NCBI GenBank assembly: GCA_961205875.1
Contig: OY540810.1
Location: forward strand, 36,394,001-36,458,000
Direction of reading: 5' to 3'
DNA length: 64,000 nucleotides
Origin: Sialis fuliginosa
Taxonomy: Eukaryota > Arthropoda > Insecta > Megaloptera > Sialidae
Part shown: in pieces, positions 33,921-45,548 of the stretch
Layout of the letters: each line of letters starts with the position of its first letter
How positions within the stretch are numbered: the stretch's first letter is position 1
Notes under the pieces: generated by a model
The model's input: only the letters and a program-made list of their open reading frames with translations
The model's database searches: none
Told to the model about the DNA's origin: nothing
Position numbers and translations under genes: made by a program

Positions 33921-35282
33921 TTTTACACAAAAAAAGATTTAGACTACACTGTTACAAAATTGTAGAACAAAGAAACGAAAATTCATATTTTTTTGTAATA
34001 CACTTTAGAAAAGAAATTTCATTGTATTATTATATAACAGAGTATCTATATATAATACAAACTACAAAGTACTTTTTTTCACTAATTTGTTAGATGATTT
34101 TAGATTATATTTTCCTAAATTCCCAGAAATCCAGAATATTAAAAAAAAAACACTTTTTTCTTCATATTAATTAATATTAAACAGTGTATTTTTGATTATT
34201 ACATTTAGTATAGACATTTTTATTCACGAAATATACTTTTTATTAGTGTATCTACTTGCATACTACGAACAATAGGGATAATATTTTTCTACATTTTTGA
34301 TTTATAACTTTCTTGTTGCTGACGTTTAAGTTTTATTTCCTGTATAAAGTATATAAATAAAGATTAAATGCCTAAAGAGAATTTGCTACAAACTACAAGC
34401 ATATTGAGTTTGTTCAAATATAATTTTCTTATAAAGAAATAAAACACATATTATTTGTTACACACGAAGAAAAATAAATTAAATTAAATCTATAAGATTA
34501 TAAGAAACTCAATCGTAAATGTTTGTCACAAAGGCAGATTTCATTTCTTATTAGAGTTATAACAATTTTTGCAATCAGTGAAATGAAAATGCATAAAAAA
34601 CTGTTCGTGCAGCTTAAAGTCTAGAAGAAGAGGACGCAGTTTTCATTCGTATTGGCGTTCAACTGGTACGAGTATCAACAGTGGGCTTATACGAGAAGGA
34701 ATGCAAAATTAAATTAACTGAGTGCTGATGGAGACTCCAGGGAATTTATTTTCTTCCGAGATATTTTATCGCTTTCAGATTTTTTTCGTTCACACCTATA
34801 GCTCGTCTTCCGAATGAATTCACATTGAATTTGATTCCAAATAAATTGGATTGCCGTAATCTTCTTATTTTAATACATTTCACAATACAAATTTCGATGC
34901 ATTTCGATTGGTATCATTGATTTTTTTTTTTGATTCTGAAGCAAAGAAAAAGTAATTACAGTGTGGTTAAATAGTTTTAAAAATTGCTCAAAATGTGTTT
35001 TGTTTATAACTAAAAAAAAAATGTCTAAAACTATAGAAATACAAACCGTGGGTTCGACCCACGAGGTCCACACAACTAAATTCTCAACATGGTATGACTA
35101 TAAATACTTGAATACTGATTATTTATTGTTTCCATATAGTTTATGTGAATTTTTGTTAATATGTATTTATCAGAAATAAAACTTACCTTCATATTATGAA
35201 TATTAGTTTTCTATTATTCCTAATGTCAATAATATACACATTTTTAGAATAACTAATCTGACAATTTGAATTTTATTGCATT
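33921..35282. other. AT-rich non-coding stretch
   Basis: No exon supported. At 35047-35066 gtgggttcgacccac is a short perfect palindrome that superficially resembles a tRNA T-arm (see rejected items). Confidence 0.5.
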
Positions 35283-35640
35283 TCTTTCCATGGTAACATT
35301 TATTAGTATTTAAAATAAAAATTTTGAGGGTGGTTTTTACCCTTTCAATTACTGTTTAGGCATGTATAAAAAAATACTGAAATACATGTTTCATTAGTTG
35401 TATTGTAGAATGTTTATTCATGCTAAGTTTCAAGTAAATCCGACCAAAAAAATATTTTTACACACACAAACTTTTACACTCTTTTTTATCCCCGTAAGGG
35501 TTGAATTTCGAAAAATCCTTTCAGATCATATTCACGTCAAGATTGGCACCCCAACGAAGTCAATAGCATTTTTTATTTGCGAGATTTCGTGCACGTAAAA
35601 AATTACATGCACGTACGTACATACACCTTTCTGAAAATAG
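35283..35640 (+). repeat. Single arm related to the 13549-15158 foldback
   Basis: attagtatttaaaat...ttttgagggtggtttttacc and actgtttaggcatgta match the left arm of the 13549 foldback. The inverted partner is absent, so this is a solo or truncated copy. Its downstream part (tttcgaaaaatcctttcaga, then cacgtacgtacatacac) is unrelated to that arm. Confidence 0.55.
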
Positions 35641-35879
35641 TGTAAATATACTATAGTGACCTTGAAATACAAAAACATTTTTATTTTGATTTTCGAACCG
35701 ATTACAATAACAAAATTACAAAATAATAATTGTAATTTTTGATTTATTTTTTAACCTCTCTTTCTTCACGTACTTGATAACTTGAAAAATATATTTTAAT
35801 TCCCATTAACTGCATATAAAGTATATTTTATAAAACAAAGATTTTATTGACTGTTTCCTATGTGAACTACACAATACTT

Positions 35880-36030
35880 TATAATCTTCGGGCCTCACGC
35901 CTGGGAATATAAATCCGCAATCCGGACAAAGCCACATCGTCGAAGGGTTAAGACAAGTGATTATTCCCGGCTAAACCTCATGCATTATTTAGACGCATCC
36001 TCCGTGTACGGCCATCTTTCTCTAGAATTG
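35880..36030. promoter_or_regulatory. GC-richer island, candidate regulatory DNA
   Basis: Non-repeat patch (cgggcctcacgcctgggaat, ccgcaatccggacaaagcca, tccgtgtacggccatc) just left of a hAT element. No frame supported. Confidence 0.25.
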
Positions 36031-36068
36031 CGTGTACAATGTGTGGGTGCGTGTGTGTGTGAGTGTAT

Positions 36069-36797
36069 CAGTGGCGTAACTAATATACTCATGTGGGAGA
36101 ACCTGTCAGAGGTATTGTATAGTCTATTGAAAGTATAGCTGTACAAAAACAAAAAACAAATGTGTAATAATGTAGTAATCAACAGTAACTAAGCAAGTGT
36201 AATTAGACTTTACACCTTTTTACACCTTAAGGCCTTTTCATGATAATGGAAAGTTCATCAGGCCGTACATTAACAATATATTTCTCATCTGTTCGAAGGA
36301 AGTTGAAAATTATATACAAATATAGATTTTTTTCATCTTTACTATGATAAGATCCAGGCAGTTATAACCGGACGAACAAAACCTTCTCCCGACGTGGATG
36401 ACATATAAGAAGGGAATGTGCCCTGGGGTAATCATGGCAAGTGGCACTTACGAGACCCTTCGATTAATGGAGAGTTTTTGTTTAAAGATTATACACAATA
36501 GGAGCTTATTATATACCGAATAGGGGGGGGGGGGGGATATAAAATATAATAATAATCAAACTTATTCGAAAGAATTATAGTGAACATTTTTCAACTGACC
36601 TCCTCTATATAAATAACTGGTGGGTTTAGAAAAGTTTCATTGTATATTAATTTTTGTTACGTAAGCGTACAGTTTTACTTCAGTTGTTTTATTTTGATGA
36701 GTAAATTAGTATTGAAAATACATTTTGTCGAGTACGTATATAATATATGTGACGATAGCTCATAGAGATTTGTGGGGGGTAAAAAGTTACGCCACTG
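36069..36797. mobile_element. hAT-type element, 729 bp
   Basis: Termini CAGTGGCGTAACT and AGTTACGCCACTG are exact 13-bp inverted repeats of the common hAT type. Flanks gagtgtat and atgtgtgt match 5/8, so the duplication is decayed or not preserved. Contains a G13 run at about 36525. No transposase frame. Confidence 0.7.
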
Positions 36798-37119
36798 ATG
36801 TGTGTTATACACTGAATATTGCATAGAGCAAGACCATATTGTCAGTTATGCACCTGCAAGTCGCAACTCTGATGTTAATGATGATGTCATGATATATTGT
36901 TGTTTTTTAATAGGCTCTAAATATTAAAACCCACGTTAGAGTGTCACAACAAAGAAGGCAAGGCTTCAAACGAGACCACGTTGTGTGTGTGCGTGCGCGC
37001 GATTTCATTCATAAGTCAATAAATATTACTTAATATGATTGCATCAATTATTAATACAATCGTACGGATGTTTGTATACTTTATTGTAAAATTAGACATT
37101 TCGATGCTAAATTAATAAA

Positions 37120-37500
37120 TACTAGTATCGCTCACCGATATTTTACCTACCTTTACGGATCATACACACATGATTTTTTGTGTGCACATCTATGGTAAAG
37201 TATCTAACCTACTTTTATACAAAAATGAGCGAAATCGTAACTGTAATTCAAAATGAATAAATTAAAATTTTCTAAATAAAAACAATGCAATTGAACGCAT
37301 TCTCTACGTTTGACAGAAATCTAAAAGTATATATTTTTGCCGCTTGGTGGCATTGCTATACTCTTGAACGAAGCGAGGGGAAATAAACAAACAGCGAGAG
37401 AGGAAATCATGTGTGTATTTAAACTTTATTTTACCTGCCTTAACGGCAACATACACACATGATTTTTTATTTGAATACATCTATGGCACAGTACTTTTCG
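37120..37500. repeat. Mixed direct and inverted copies of a 'cacacatgatttttt' block
   Basis: atacacacatgattttttgt...catctatggta (37160) and atacacacatgattttttat...catctatggca (37449) are direct copies; aaatcatgtgtgtat (37405) is inverted. They flank a GC-richer patch (ccgcttggtggcattgct). This is probably a rearranged MITE pair. Confidence 0.5.
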
Positions 37501-38097
37501 AATGATATAAGTTTTATTCACCTCCTTTTATAATAAATACTAAAAAAACACAACAATTTTCGATGTTTACGTATTATATATATAGATTTTTTTAAAGAAA
37601 AAGTTAAAATAATTTGTCTTATGTATTTTGTTTTTGGAAAAGTACTTTACTTATATGTAAGAAGATTGAACGTATTTTTGTGAAGGAATTATAACCAAAA
37701 ATAAATTTAAAAACTCGTCAATCTATAAATAAAATAAAAAATACAATTTTATTTTTTGAAATATTAAATTTATGTTAACACCTATATGAAAAGTCTCCAA
37801 ATAAGAAATAAACATACATATGGAATTTTGATTATCAATATAAAATTATTCGCGCATATGCGATGTTTTTCTAACTTTTTGTTGTGTTTCCTTTTTATTG
37901 AATAAAACAAAGTTTTATGAGTTTTTCATATGCTGCTTTATTTTCAAGAAAAGGTAGGTCAAATATTAACATATATGTACGTTCTTCTGTGTTTATTGAT
38001 TTTAAAGTTTGTACATTTCCGTTTTACTAATCAAATACAAATAGAAATTCTTTATAAACATTTCTTTGTATTTTGTATTTCGTAGAAAATGCACGAA
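37501..38097. other. AT-rich non-coding stretch
   Basis: No supported feature seen. Confidence 0.5.
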
Positions 38098-38462
38098 CTT
38101 TACTTATATTATAAATGCAAACGTGTCTTTGTCTTTCTGTCTATCTATTTGTTATCTTTTCACGGCTAAACCACTGAACCGATCTTAATGAAATTTGGCA
38201 GGGAGATACGAGTAGCTTGCATCCTGAGGTAAGACATAGGCTACTTTGTATCCCGAAAAATGTATTAGACAAAAAAATGAGTGTGTGACATTTAACGCGA
38301 AACTAAACACCTGTTTTATCGACTATAATAACAGAAATCTAGATACCTAACATTTTCATTTTTTTTTTATTCATGGGTTTTATGTCAAATGTATTTCCTA
38401 CTTTTCTGACAGCTCCTACATAACCTAAATTCCACGCGAACGAAGTTGCGGGTAACGGCTAG
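38098..38462 (+). mobile_element. Helitron-like non-autonomous element
   Basis: Begins with a degenerate tactta-tattataaatgc head, then a GTCT run, aaccactgaaccgatctt, gaaatttggcagggagata, and ends cgaacgaagttgcgggtaac-ggCTAG followed by T. The internal text and the CTAG|T end match the element at 47828-48594. The pattern is that of lepidopteran Helitron-derived MITEs. No Rep/helicase coding. Confidence 0.65.
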
Positions 38463-39439
38463 TATATTTTTACGGATCTAATTTTAATTTTAGATCAAAG
38501 GTAAGAAAATAGTTTAAAGCAGATAAGGAATTTCTATAAAAATTAATTTACATATTGGCGGGGAGGGTAGGTAATAATATTCTCGGATATTTTTTTAGTT
38601 TTTTTTTTTTTAATTTTATTTTGTCTTTTATGGCATCAAACGTGTTAAATTTTGGTCACATGTCAATTTTTATTATGTAATTTAATAATATATTTATGAA
38701 AGACAACAATAATAATATTTCAGTTTGATTTTAATCTTTAAATGATGTGGAAACCAAACTTGAGAATTAAATATTTGGTGATATTATACCCACAATGAAT
38801 TTACATATGAAAGAGCATCTTCTATATAAAAAATAACCGATTCGCTACGCTTTTTACAAATCTAACATTCAGACAAAAGTGCGGGCTGTTACCCTTGATA
38901 CAGTGGTGGCTCTTGAATAGTTTAAATGAGATGGTTTTTGGTGATATGAAAATAATTTGTTAATATTATTTCTGTGATTATAAACAAATTTTCAGTATTT
39001 TTTTTGTTCTTAATAGATTTTTATATAGTATTAGTTAAGTAAGATATCGTTCAAAAATTGTTTAGAAAAATAATAACTTAACTAATCACGTTCTACTAGA
39101 TAATTTTAAAAAAATTGGGAAATATGTGTCTCATTTAATTTAAACATGCATCTTTTAGTCGCGCGTTATTAATAATATTTTACCTTATATAACTTATTTA
39201 TAGTTATTTCCTAAAATATACGATCAAATTGAATGCTGTAAAGGATAAATTATATCTACATTAAGTACTTATGACGATGAAATCATTTATTTTGATTAGG
39301 ATTAATGTTTTGCAGGTCATAAGTCCACGTAATCAGAACCAAAACATTTTTAATTTTCTTGGTAACATAAAAGCAGTTAATTGTAGCTTAAATATAAAAG
39401 TTAGAATTACGGTGTCGCGAATTTTATTATAGATCTTTT
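38463..39439. other. AT-rich non-coding stretch
   Basis: No exon supported. A lone hAT-like terminus (acagtggtggctcttg, 38899) has no visible partner. Confidence 0.45.
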
Positions 39440-39710
39440 GATTCTACACAGTTCTTTATTACATTATTTAGTTCAATATTGAACGGTTTAGGCAGTGTAT
39501 TGAAAAAGAGCACGTTGGCGGCAAACTTTTTTCCGGCTTGAACGTAACCAAATATAGCCTATAACCTGGCCAGAAAACATATCTATGAATTGACAAAAAC
39601 ACGTAAATCGGATGTGGTTCTCGAGTTATAAACGCACTAACCGACAGACCGACAGACATGGCTAGAAAAATGTAAAATTAATTTTACAAACAATCTTATC
39701 AATGCTTTTG
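39440..39710 (-). repeat. Interspersed repeat, opposite copy of 32811-33150
   Basis: Reverse-complement blocks are shared: cctggccagaaaacatatct, cacgtaaatcggatgtggtt and a gaccgacagacat run. Similarity is imperfect, so both copies are old. Confidence 0.55.
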
Positions 39711-40483
39711 TGCGAGTTAATTAACATTAATTCATAAAATATAAAATGGGTTTTATCAATTCCTATTTTTACCACATTTTCAGGTTTAGTATTTGAATGG
39801 TTGCTATATATCTAGGCCTAAGCCGCCTCTGGCTGACTACAAATCTAAAATATTCATCCGGCACATCAAAGTGTATCCATCGTTGAACCTTAGAAAAGTG
39901 AGACAAACTGCTACTTTATTACGTATATTCATATCTCGTGTCTCGTTTTCAAGGACGACGCAACTGGTGATGTCGGGATAAAGAAAAAATATTCAAATTG
40001 TATGTAAGACTTGACCCTTTTGGTGGTCGTAGGTGACGATATGTATTCAAATCCCATAAGACCCATCGATCATACGCGCTATTGTGCGGTTTCCGAATTC
40101 ACATTTTTCGGTTGGATTTATAAGTTTTTTGTCGACTCGTTCTCTTTGATGTCAGATTTGTTGCTAGCTTTTATTATAATTGCATATTGAAGGACATATA
40201 AATATGTATGTTTCTGATAGCAGTAACTTAAATCCTACCTTTTTTCCCTTCTATGGATGTTAGAGCTACATATATATGATATCTTGAGGTCCTAAATCAG
40301 TTTATTGTTATCTTTAATTCACGTGTGAATTTTAAAAAGGCACTGATAGTATTAATATTAAAAGTAATACATTTAATTGTATTTAGCATTCAAATATGAA
40401 GATAAATAGTATGCAATTTTTAACTATTCTGATAATATTTAAGCTCTAATAGTGTCTTTTCAAAATATCTAAAGTCTTTTAGT
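39711..40483. other. Non-coding stretch
   Basis: Mixed composition, no exon supported and no repeat ends paired. Confidence 0.5.
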
Positions 40484-40828
40484 TTAACCCTCGGAGCCTC
40501 CTATACACCGACTTTGACCGAGAATAGCACACAGGTATTTTAAAAAAGGGCGGTACCACAGTACCACAAAGTTACAATTTTTTTCATGAAATAACATTTT
40601 TAAAATAAAATAAAATTTTTGCGATTTTTTTTAAGTATGTTGAATACTAAAAAGGTACTTGTAATACTTATAAATTCATTTAACATGGTTCAAAGTATAC
40701 CTCTGAATTTTGGTAAGTCAAAAGGTTCCGTAGTTGCGGAATTATAGGCGATCAAAAAGTGAACAGGGTCAGATTGACCCAAATTGTACGCGATGATCGA
40801 AAAAAAAGGTGTGTACTCCGAGGGCTAG
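40484..40828. mobile_element. piggyBac-like MITE, degenerate
   Basis: The left end is TTAA-CCCTCGGAG and the right end CTCCGAGGG-CTAG. Inverted repeats of 9 bp and the left TTAA site fit piggyBac; the right site appears mutated from TTAA. The interior has gggcggtacca...agtaccac and cagggtcagattgaccc short palindromes. No transposase. Confidence 0.55.
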
Positions 40829-42119
40829 TAATAAAAAATAACTTGTGATATGAAAATAGCGAATTATTTAATTAAACACGTTTTTCAAACTAACAACTGA
40901 CATCTTATCCGATAGGAATAGTTCATTTTTTCATTACACCGTGGCCTACGACTAATTGTAAGACACATATCAATTATAAAAAAAATCTATCGAGCAAAAG
41001 CTAAGATAAAGCTAATCTGCGGGGTATCAAATATAAATCACAGTCACTGACAGTTTGTATCAATAACATATAAATATAAATTATCTTACAATTAGTAGTA
41101 GAAATCAACGACCTTATTATACATTTATTGTCACTGTTCTAAAATCCCGAGCAAATTCATAACGATTTGACATCTTGTAGATAGCGTTAGCTTAACTTTA
41201 TTATTTTTTTATTAAGTATTTTCATGTACAAATCAGCTTAAAATATTGTTTTTCATTTTACACATAATATGTAAGCTTTTTTGAAAAGTGTCTTATAATA
41301 AAATTAATAGATGAATTGTCAATTTTTTTCTATTCTAATTAAATGTCCAGTTTCACGAACGACATATATCTTGCAGATACTGTGTTATGGGTTCTGGTTG
41401 ATCAAATTCAAGTTTACCGAACAGTTAGAGCTAAATTTTAGTATTGTAGATACATGAAACAACTTTTTGATTAAAATAGTAATACAAAGGAATATTGAGT
41501 ATGGGAATATTTCATAATCTTACTTTGTGATGGATATTAGTTCGTTTTGTTAGAAAGAATCAAAAGACTTTTTTCTATTTTGAAAAACAACTCTTGCAGA
41601 ACCATTGCACGAAATACTTCAAGTATAAATATTTTCTTTGATTCCATCTTCTGCTACGTGGAAATATTTCTTGGCTTTAAATTTCAAAGTTACATGTAGA
41701 ACTTCACTCTAAGAGAAATATAGGTTAGCTGATTTTGCTTTTGTTGATAGAGCTTTTTTCTATAGAAAACTTTAATCTTCTTTGATGTCAATGTTCTTTG
41801 TTCGCTTCTACTGTAATTTTAGATTAAATCTTTATTTTACGTCAAGTTAATTATTTTTTTCTAGTAAATTGTTTATGAAGTATTATTATGTTCATGTAAC
41901 TCAATTTGACGCGAACTATGTTTATTTTTACGTACATATGTGATGATAGAAAAATTATACGGTTTTAATTTAAATCTTAGAATATTCTATCATGTTAGAG
42001 ATCTTGCAGGCAGTAAATGGACTAATACAGATGTATATCGTGCCTAAACTAATTTTTTAAATGTACTCGATTAGAAATATTTGTTGTTATTTGATTACTG
42101 CTATTACTGAATAAAAAAA
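40829..42119. other. AT-rich non-coding stretch
   Basis: No supported exon or repeat ends. gtagatagcgttagctta at 41177 echoes the TIR of the MITE at 17639-17936, so a decayed fragment is possible. Confidence 0.45.
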
Positions 42120-42710
42120 TTAAAATTCTATGACCCCCTCCCTATTATTCCAAAATTTAAAATTATATTGTTCATTTTAGTATTTGTCATTGATAATCTC
42201 ACCAAAGCCTTGTTACTAAATAAATAGGTTTTTTGAGCCAGTTAGAGGAGTGAGGGACAAAATAAATACTGCTTTTTAGCTCCCTGTGGGCACCATTTTT
42301 TAGTCATAGGGTCAAATTACTAATTGAGATTTACATTTTTTATACACGTCTTGGTATACATTTTTTTTTTGCTTTAAAGCCCCCTGCAGGTGCCATTTTT
42401 GATTTAAAAAAAATAAGAAAGAGGGTCAAATTCCACTGGTTTGGTTATACATTTAGACGTGCCACATACCTTGGTATAAAAAATATTTTTTTACCTAGAT
42501 TTAGCTCCTTAGCCCCCCCCCCCCCTTCCTGAAAAATTATTTTTTCAACTTTGTAAATATTTTACTAGAGGGCATCAATTTTACATGTTCAGTAAAAATT
42601 TAAAGTTTCTAGCTTATATAGTTTACGAGATATTTTGCTTTGACTGAAAAGGACGGACGGGCAAAGTGAGATTAATAGGGTTTATTCGGAACCTTAAAAA
42701 CAGTATAGCT
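42120..42710 (-). repeat. Interspersed repeat ending 'aatagggtttattcggaacc'
   Basis: Contains agccccctgcaggtgccatt, caaattccactggtttggtt, a C13 run and gtgagattaatagggttt...ggaacctt. The same text in reverse complement lies at 50888-51140, and parts recur at 55140-55340. The 'ggttccg...' type end is frequent in lepidopteran genomes. Confidence 0.65.
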
Positions 42711-43410
42711 AGATCTTAAAGCTCGCTAAGAAAACTGGTTAGTATTTTATAGGTTGTACTTTACCCAAATTCTAACAAAAAAAATACATTTAAACTTTTC
42801 TTATAAATAGATTTTTAGGGTTGCAATATTTAAACCTAAAGAAATGTTGGGAACTACTGGTATGAATATGCACTGCCGAATAAAAAATATCGGTTACTAT
42901 TTTTGATTCTCATTCCGTTATGTGAAAACTTTTGCGTTTTTTGTAATTTTACTTTATTCGTTCCATTTAAAATATTGAACTTTATGGCATACCCGGCGTA
43001 GAAATGTCTTTCCAAATTGTATTCTTAGTACACTAAAAGAACTTTGTTTTACACAACACAGATGACTTTATTATTAAAGTTTTTAAAGAAGCATTTTTGT
43101 TTTTTTATTTTTTGTACGACTTCTTGTACTCGTTATCAATTTTTCTTATGTTCAGTATTATTCATTGTACTTCAAAAAAACTTGGGTATTGTACATTGTA
43201 ACGATTCTCTAGAAATTGGAATCAATTAATATGAGTAATGATAGTACGTAAAACGAAACGTGAATTCTTAGTAGCTATTATATTTTATTTATATAATTTT
43301 AACAAATTACTAATAAATATTATATTTTATCTAGAGTATGAAAATAATGGTTATTTCGATTGGAAAATAAATTTAACGCCAACTTTATTATTTTTATTTT
43401 GATATAATTA

Positions 43411-44006
43411 TATTATATACTCTATTTCAGCGGTTCTTAAACTTATGTAGTCTAGGGACCCTCTTTTGAACAATTATTTTTAGGGACTCTCTACAGGGGT
43501 TATTTAAAAAAATTTCACAACCTCATTTTTTTGCTCTATACCTACAATTTTTGCTTTTCAACTGCAATGACCATTGTTTTTTGCATTAAATTTCTTACAT
43601 TTTTTGTTTTTACAACTGCAATGACTTTTTTTGCTCTACATTTCTTACATTTTTTACTTTTACAATTGCAATGACCTTTTTTCAAAAACATTTTATTATT
43701 TTATTTTTTATTAAACATTTTTTCAATTTTTTTGTACTACACAAATTAGCTTTTACAACTGCAGAAATAAGCTACAACTACACACTACAAAAAAGTCATT
43801 AATCATTGGTAAATAGAAAATATAAAAGTACTTTAATTTATGCCAAACATGTTTCACGGACCCCCGGTTAAGAAAGTTAGTTTAAGAACCGCTGTTCTAT
43901 TTCATTTAAGAATGCAGAGGTTACCGTGGTTTTTGACGGTAAAATGCACGATTCGTACCGTCAAAACCCCGGCAACCACTGTATTCTTAAATGAAATAGA
44001 GTATAT
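43411..44006. mobile_element. Palindromic hairpin MITE split by a hAT element
   Basis: Removing the hAT element at 43428-43894 and one copy of its duplication restores an inverted repeat from tatatactctattt-catttaag to cttaaatg-aaatagagtatata. The pairing includes gaggttaccgtggtttttga against a cgtcaaaaccccggcaacc partner, around the loop aaatgcacgattcg. The restored element is about 125 bp and nearly all stem. It must be older than the hAT insertion. Confidence 0.75.
43428..43894. mobile_element. hAT-type MITE nested in the hairpin MITE
   Basis: 467 bp with termini CAGCGGTTCTTAAACT and AGTTTAAGAACCGCTG, exact 16-bp inverted repeats of the widespread hAT (Charlie-like) style. Flanks ctctattt and ttctattt are 7/8 identical, as an 8-bp duplication. 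The interior has T-rich 60-bp repeats (ttttgctctaca, cttacattttt, caattgcaatgacc). No transposase. Confidence 0.85.
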
Positions 44007-44192
44007 ATATTTATTAAGTACTATAGATTTCAGAGTGTCTTATATTTTATGAATACATTAGTTTACCTACTTATTTAAATAATTAAAACAAGTAGGTACT
44101 AAAAATGTACAACGCTCAGTAGATTTATTTACACAAAAAAATGAAACAAAAAAAAATTGATATATCGATGTATTTCTAAATAAGATAATCTA

Positions 44193-44533
44193 ATGTCCGG
44201 TATTATAAATGAGAGAACAAAGTTTGCTAGTTTGCAAACACTTTTAACTGGGTATTAATTCTGTGATAGTATCTATGGATTTTTTTAAAATTTAGAGCAG
44301 TGATACCTCAACTTATTATAATACAGTTAGAGATTCTGACCGTATAAAATAATTTTCATAATATCATCACTGTTTCAATACCGTTGGTGCTTACGTACCA
44401 CGCTTGCGCGAAACATATCAAACACTTCACGAAACTTCAAAGGAACTGTTAGATAGGTTTAATATATATATACCCCATTTGAAATTACTTGCAAACTAGC
44501 AAATTTTGTTAGCTTTTTTGTAATACCCGACAT
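44193..44533. mobile_element. ATGTCCGGTATTA-family TIR element, copy 1
   Basis: 341 bp with ends atgtccggtattat and gtaatacccgacat. Subterminal inverted match: ttgctagtttgcaa against ttgcaaactagcaa. A second family member lies at 62984-63430. Superfamily not assigned. Confidence 0.7.
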
Positions 44534-45023
44534 AAATGTAGACGACTACTTAAAAAAAAAACATAGATTTTAACTGTTTCTTTGGAATTAGGTACATGTT
44601 ATGTGTCGTTGGCCAATTTAATTAGGTTTATATTTTAAACAAGTGTAAGAAACGCTAATCTTAACTTCCCTACATACTTGGTGTCCTGTTGCACCGATAC
44701 AATTACAGTTGATACATTAATGCACGCATATATTCGACACAGGTAGTTGAATTTTAAAGTTAATATCCCGCGAAATTAGTTTTGTTATTCATACAGGTTC
44801 TAAAGGTAAAATGCAACCAGGTTTATTAAGCTGCACTCTCCCATTTTCGGCAATAGTTTAATTAAGCGTTCTTTTTATAGGTAATAATATATAACTTACG
44901 AAAAGGAATAGAAAACAAATAATTTAAAAACAATATAATATCTCGTAATTCAAATCTACAAGAAGCCTTTTGAAAATGAACTATGTTTTCGAATGGCAGC
45001 AGATTTTGTCTATTATTTCTTAT
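44534..45023. other. AT-rich non-coding stretch
   Basis: No supported feature seen. Confidence 0.5.
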
Positions 45024-45548
45024 TGTTAGTGGCATCAGTCTTGGCAAGGACTCCAGTAATGGCAAATTTTTAATTAAATGTAGTGAATTAGAAATATGTG
45101 TTGATATTTTATGACTACCATTTCTGAATATTAATCTATAACTATATACATTTAACTGTCTTACAGCGTGATTTGATGACAATCGGCCAATAGGTGTCAA
45201 AATGGGGAACATTTGAACTAATTATTAGACATTTTTTTTATTAACTATTATTTTATCATAGCAACTGCTTAACATTGTTTCAAATTATCATTTTGTAATC
45301 ATTAGCAAGTGTCCATCATTACGTGCTCATTACTGGTTTTATCTTTGCCATTACTGGAGAAAAAACATGAACAAAATAAAAGGCTATAATTAAAAAAAAA
45401 CTATATTTGCGGATTTTGGTAAGTAATTAAATTGATTAAATAAAGAGTTACTTGTTTTATTAGTAACATGAGTTTATGAGAATTACAATTAATCCAAAAA
45501 AAACTGAAAACTTGCTCTTACAGCGGCCATACCTGGTGCTTTTACCTT
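45024..45548 (+). mobile_element. AAGGTA-family TIR element, copy 2
   Basis: Matches copy 1 through gtcttggcaaggactccagt, cagcgtgatttgatgacaat and the end acctggtgcttttacctt. The first bases of the left terminus have diverged (tgttagtggcatcag). The open frame seen on its minus strand is shared with copy 3 only because the elements are homologous; it is not a gene. Confidence 0.75.

Noticed and set aside
35040-35070. tRNA T-arm-like sequence gtgggttcgacccac
   Set aside because: The loop is only five bases between the palindrome arms, and no D-arm, anticodon arm or acceptor pairing can be built upstream.
44862-45212. 116-aa minus-strand open frame, with a similar frame on the plus strand at 49704-49922
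   Set aside because: Both lie inside copies of the same non-coding TIR element; the similarity reflects repeat homology, and the frames are not preserved in copies 1 and 4.
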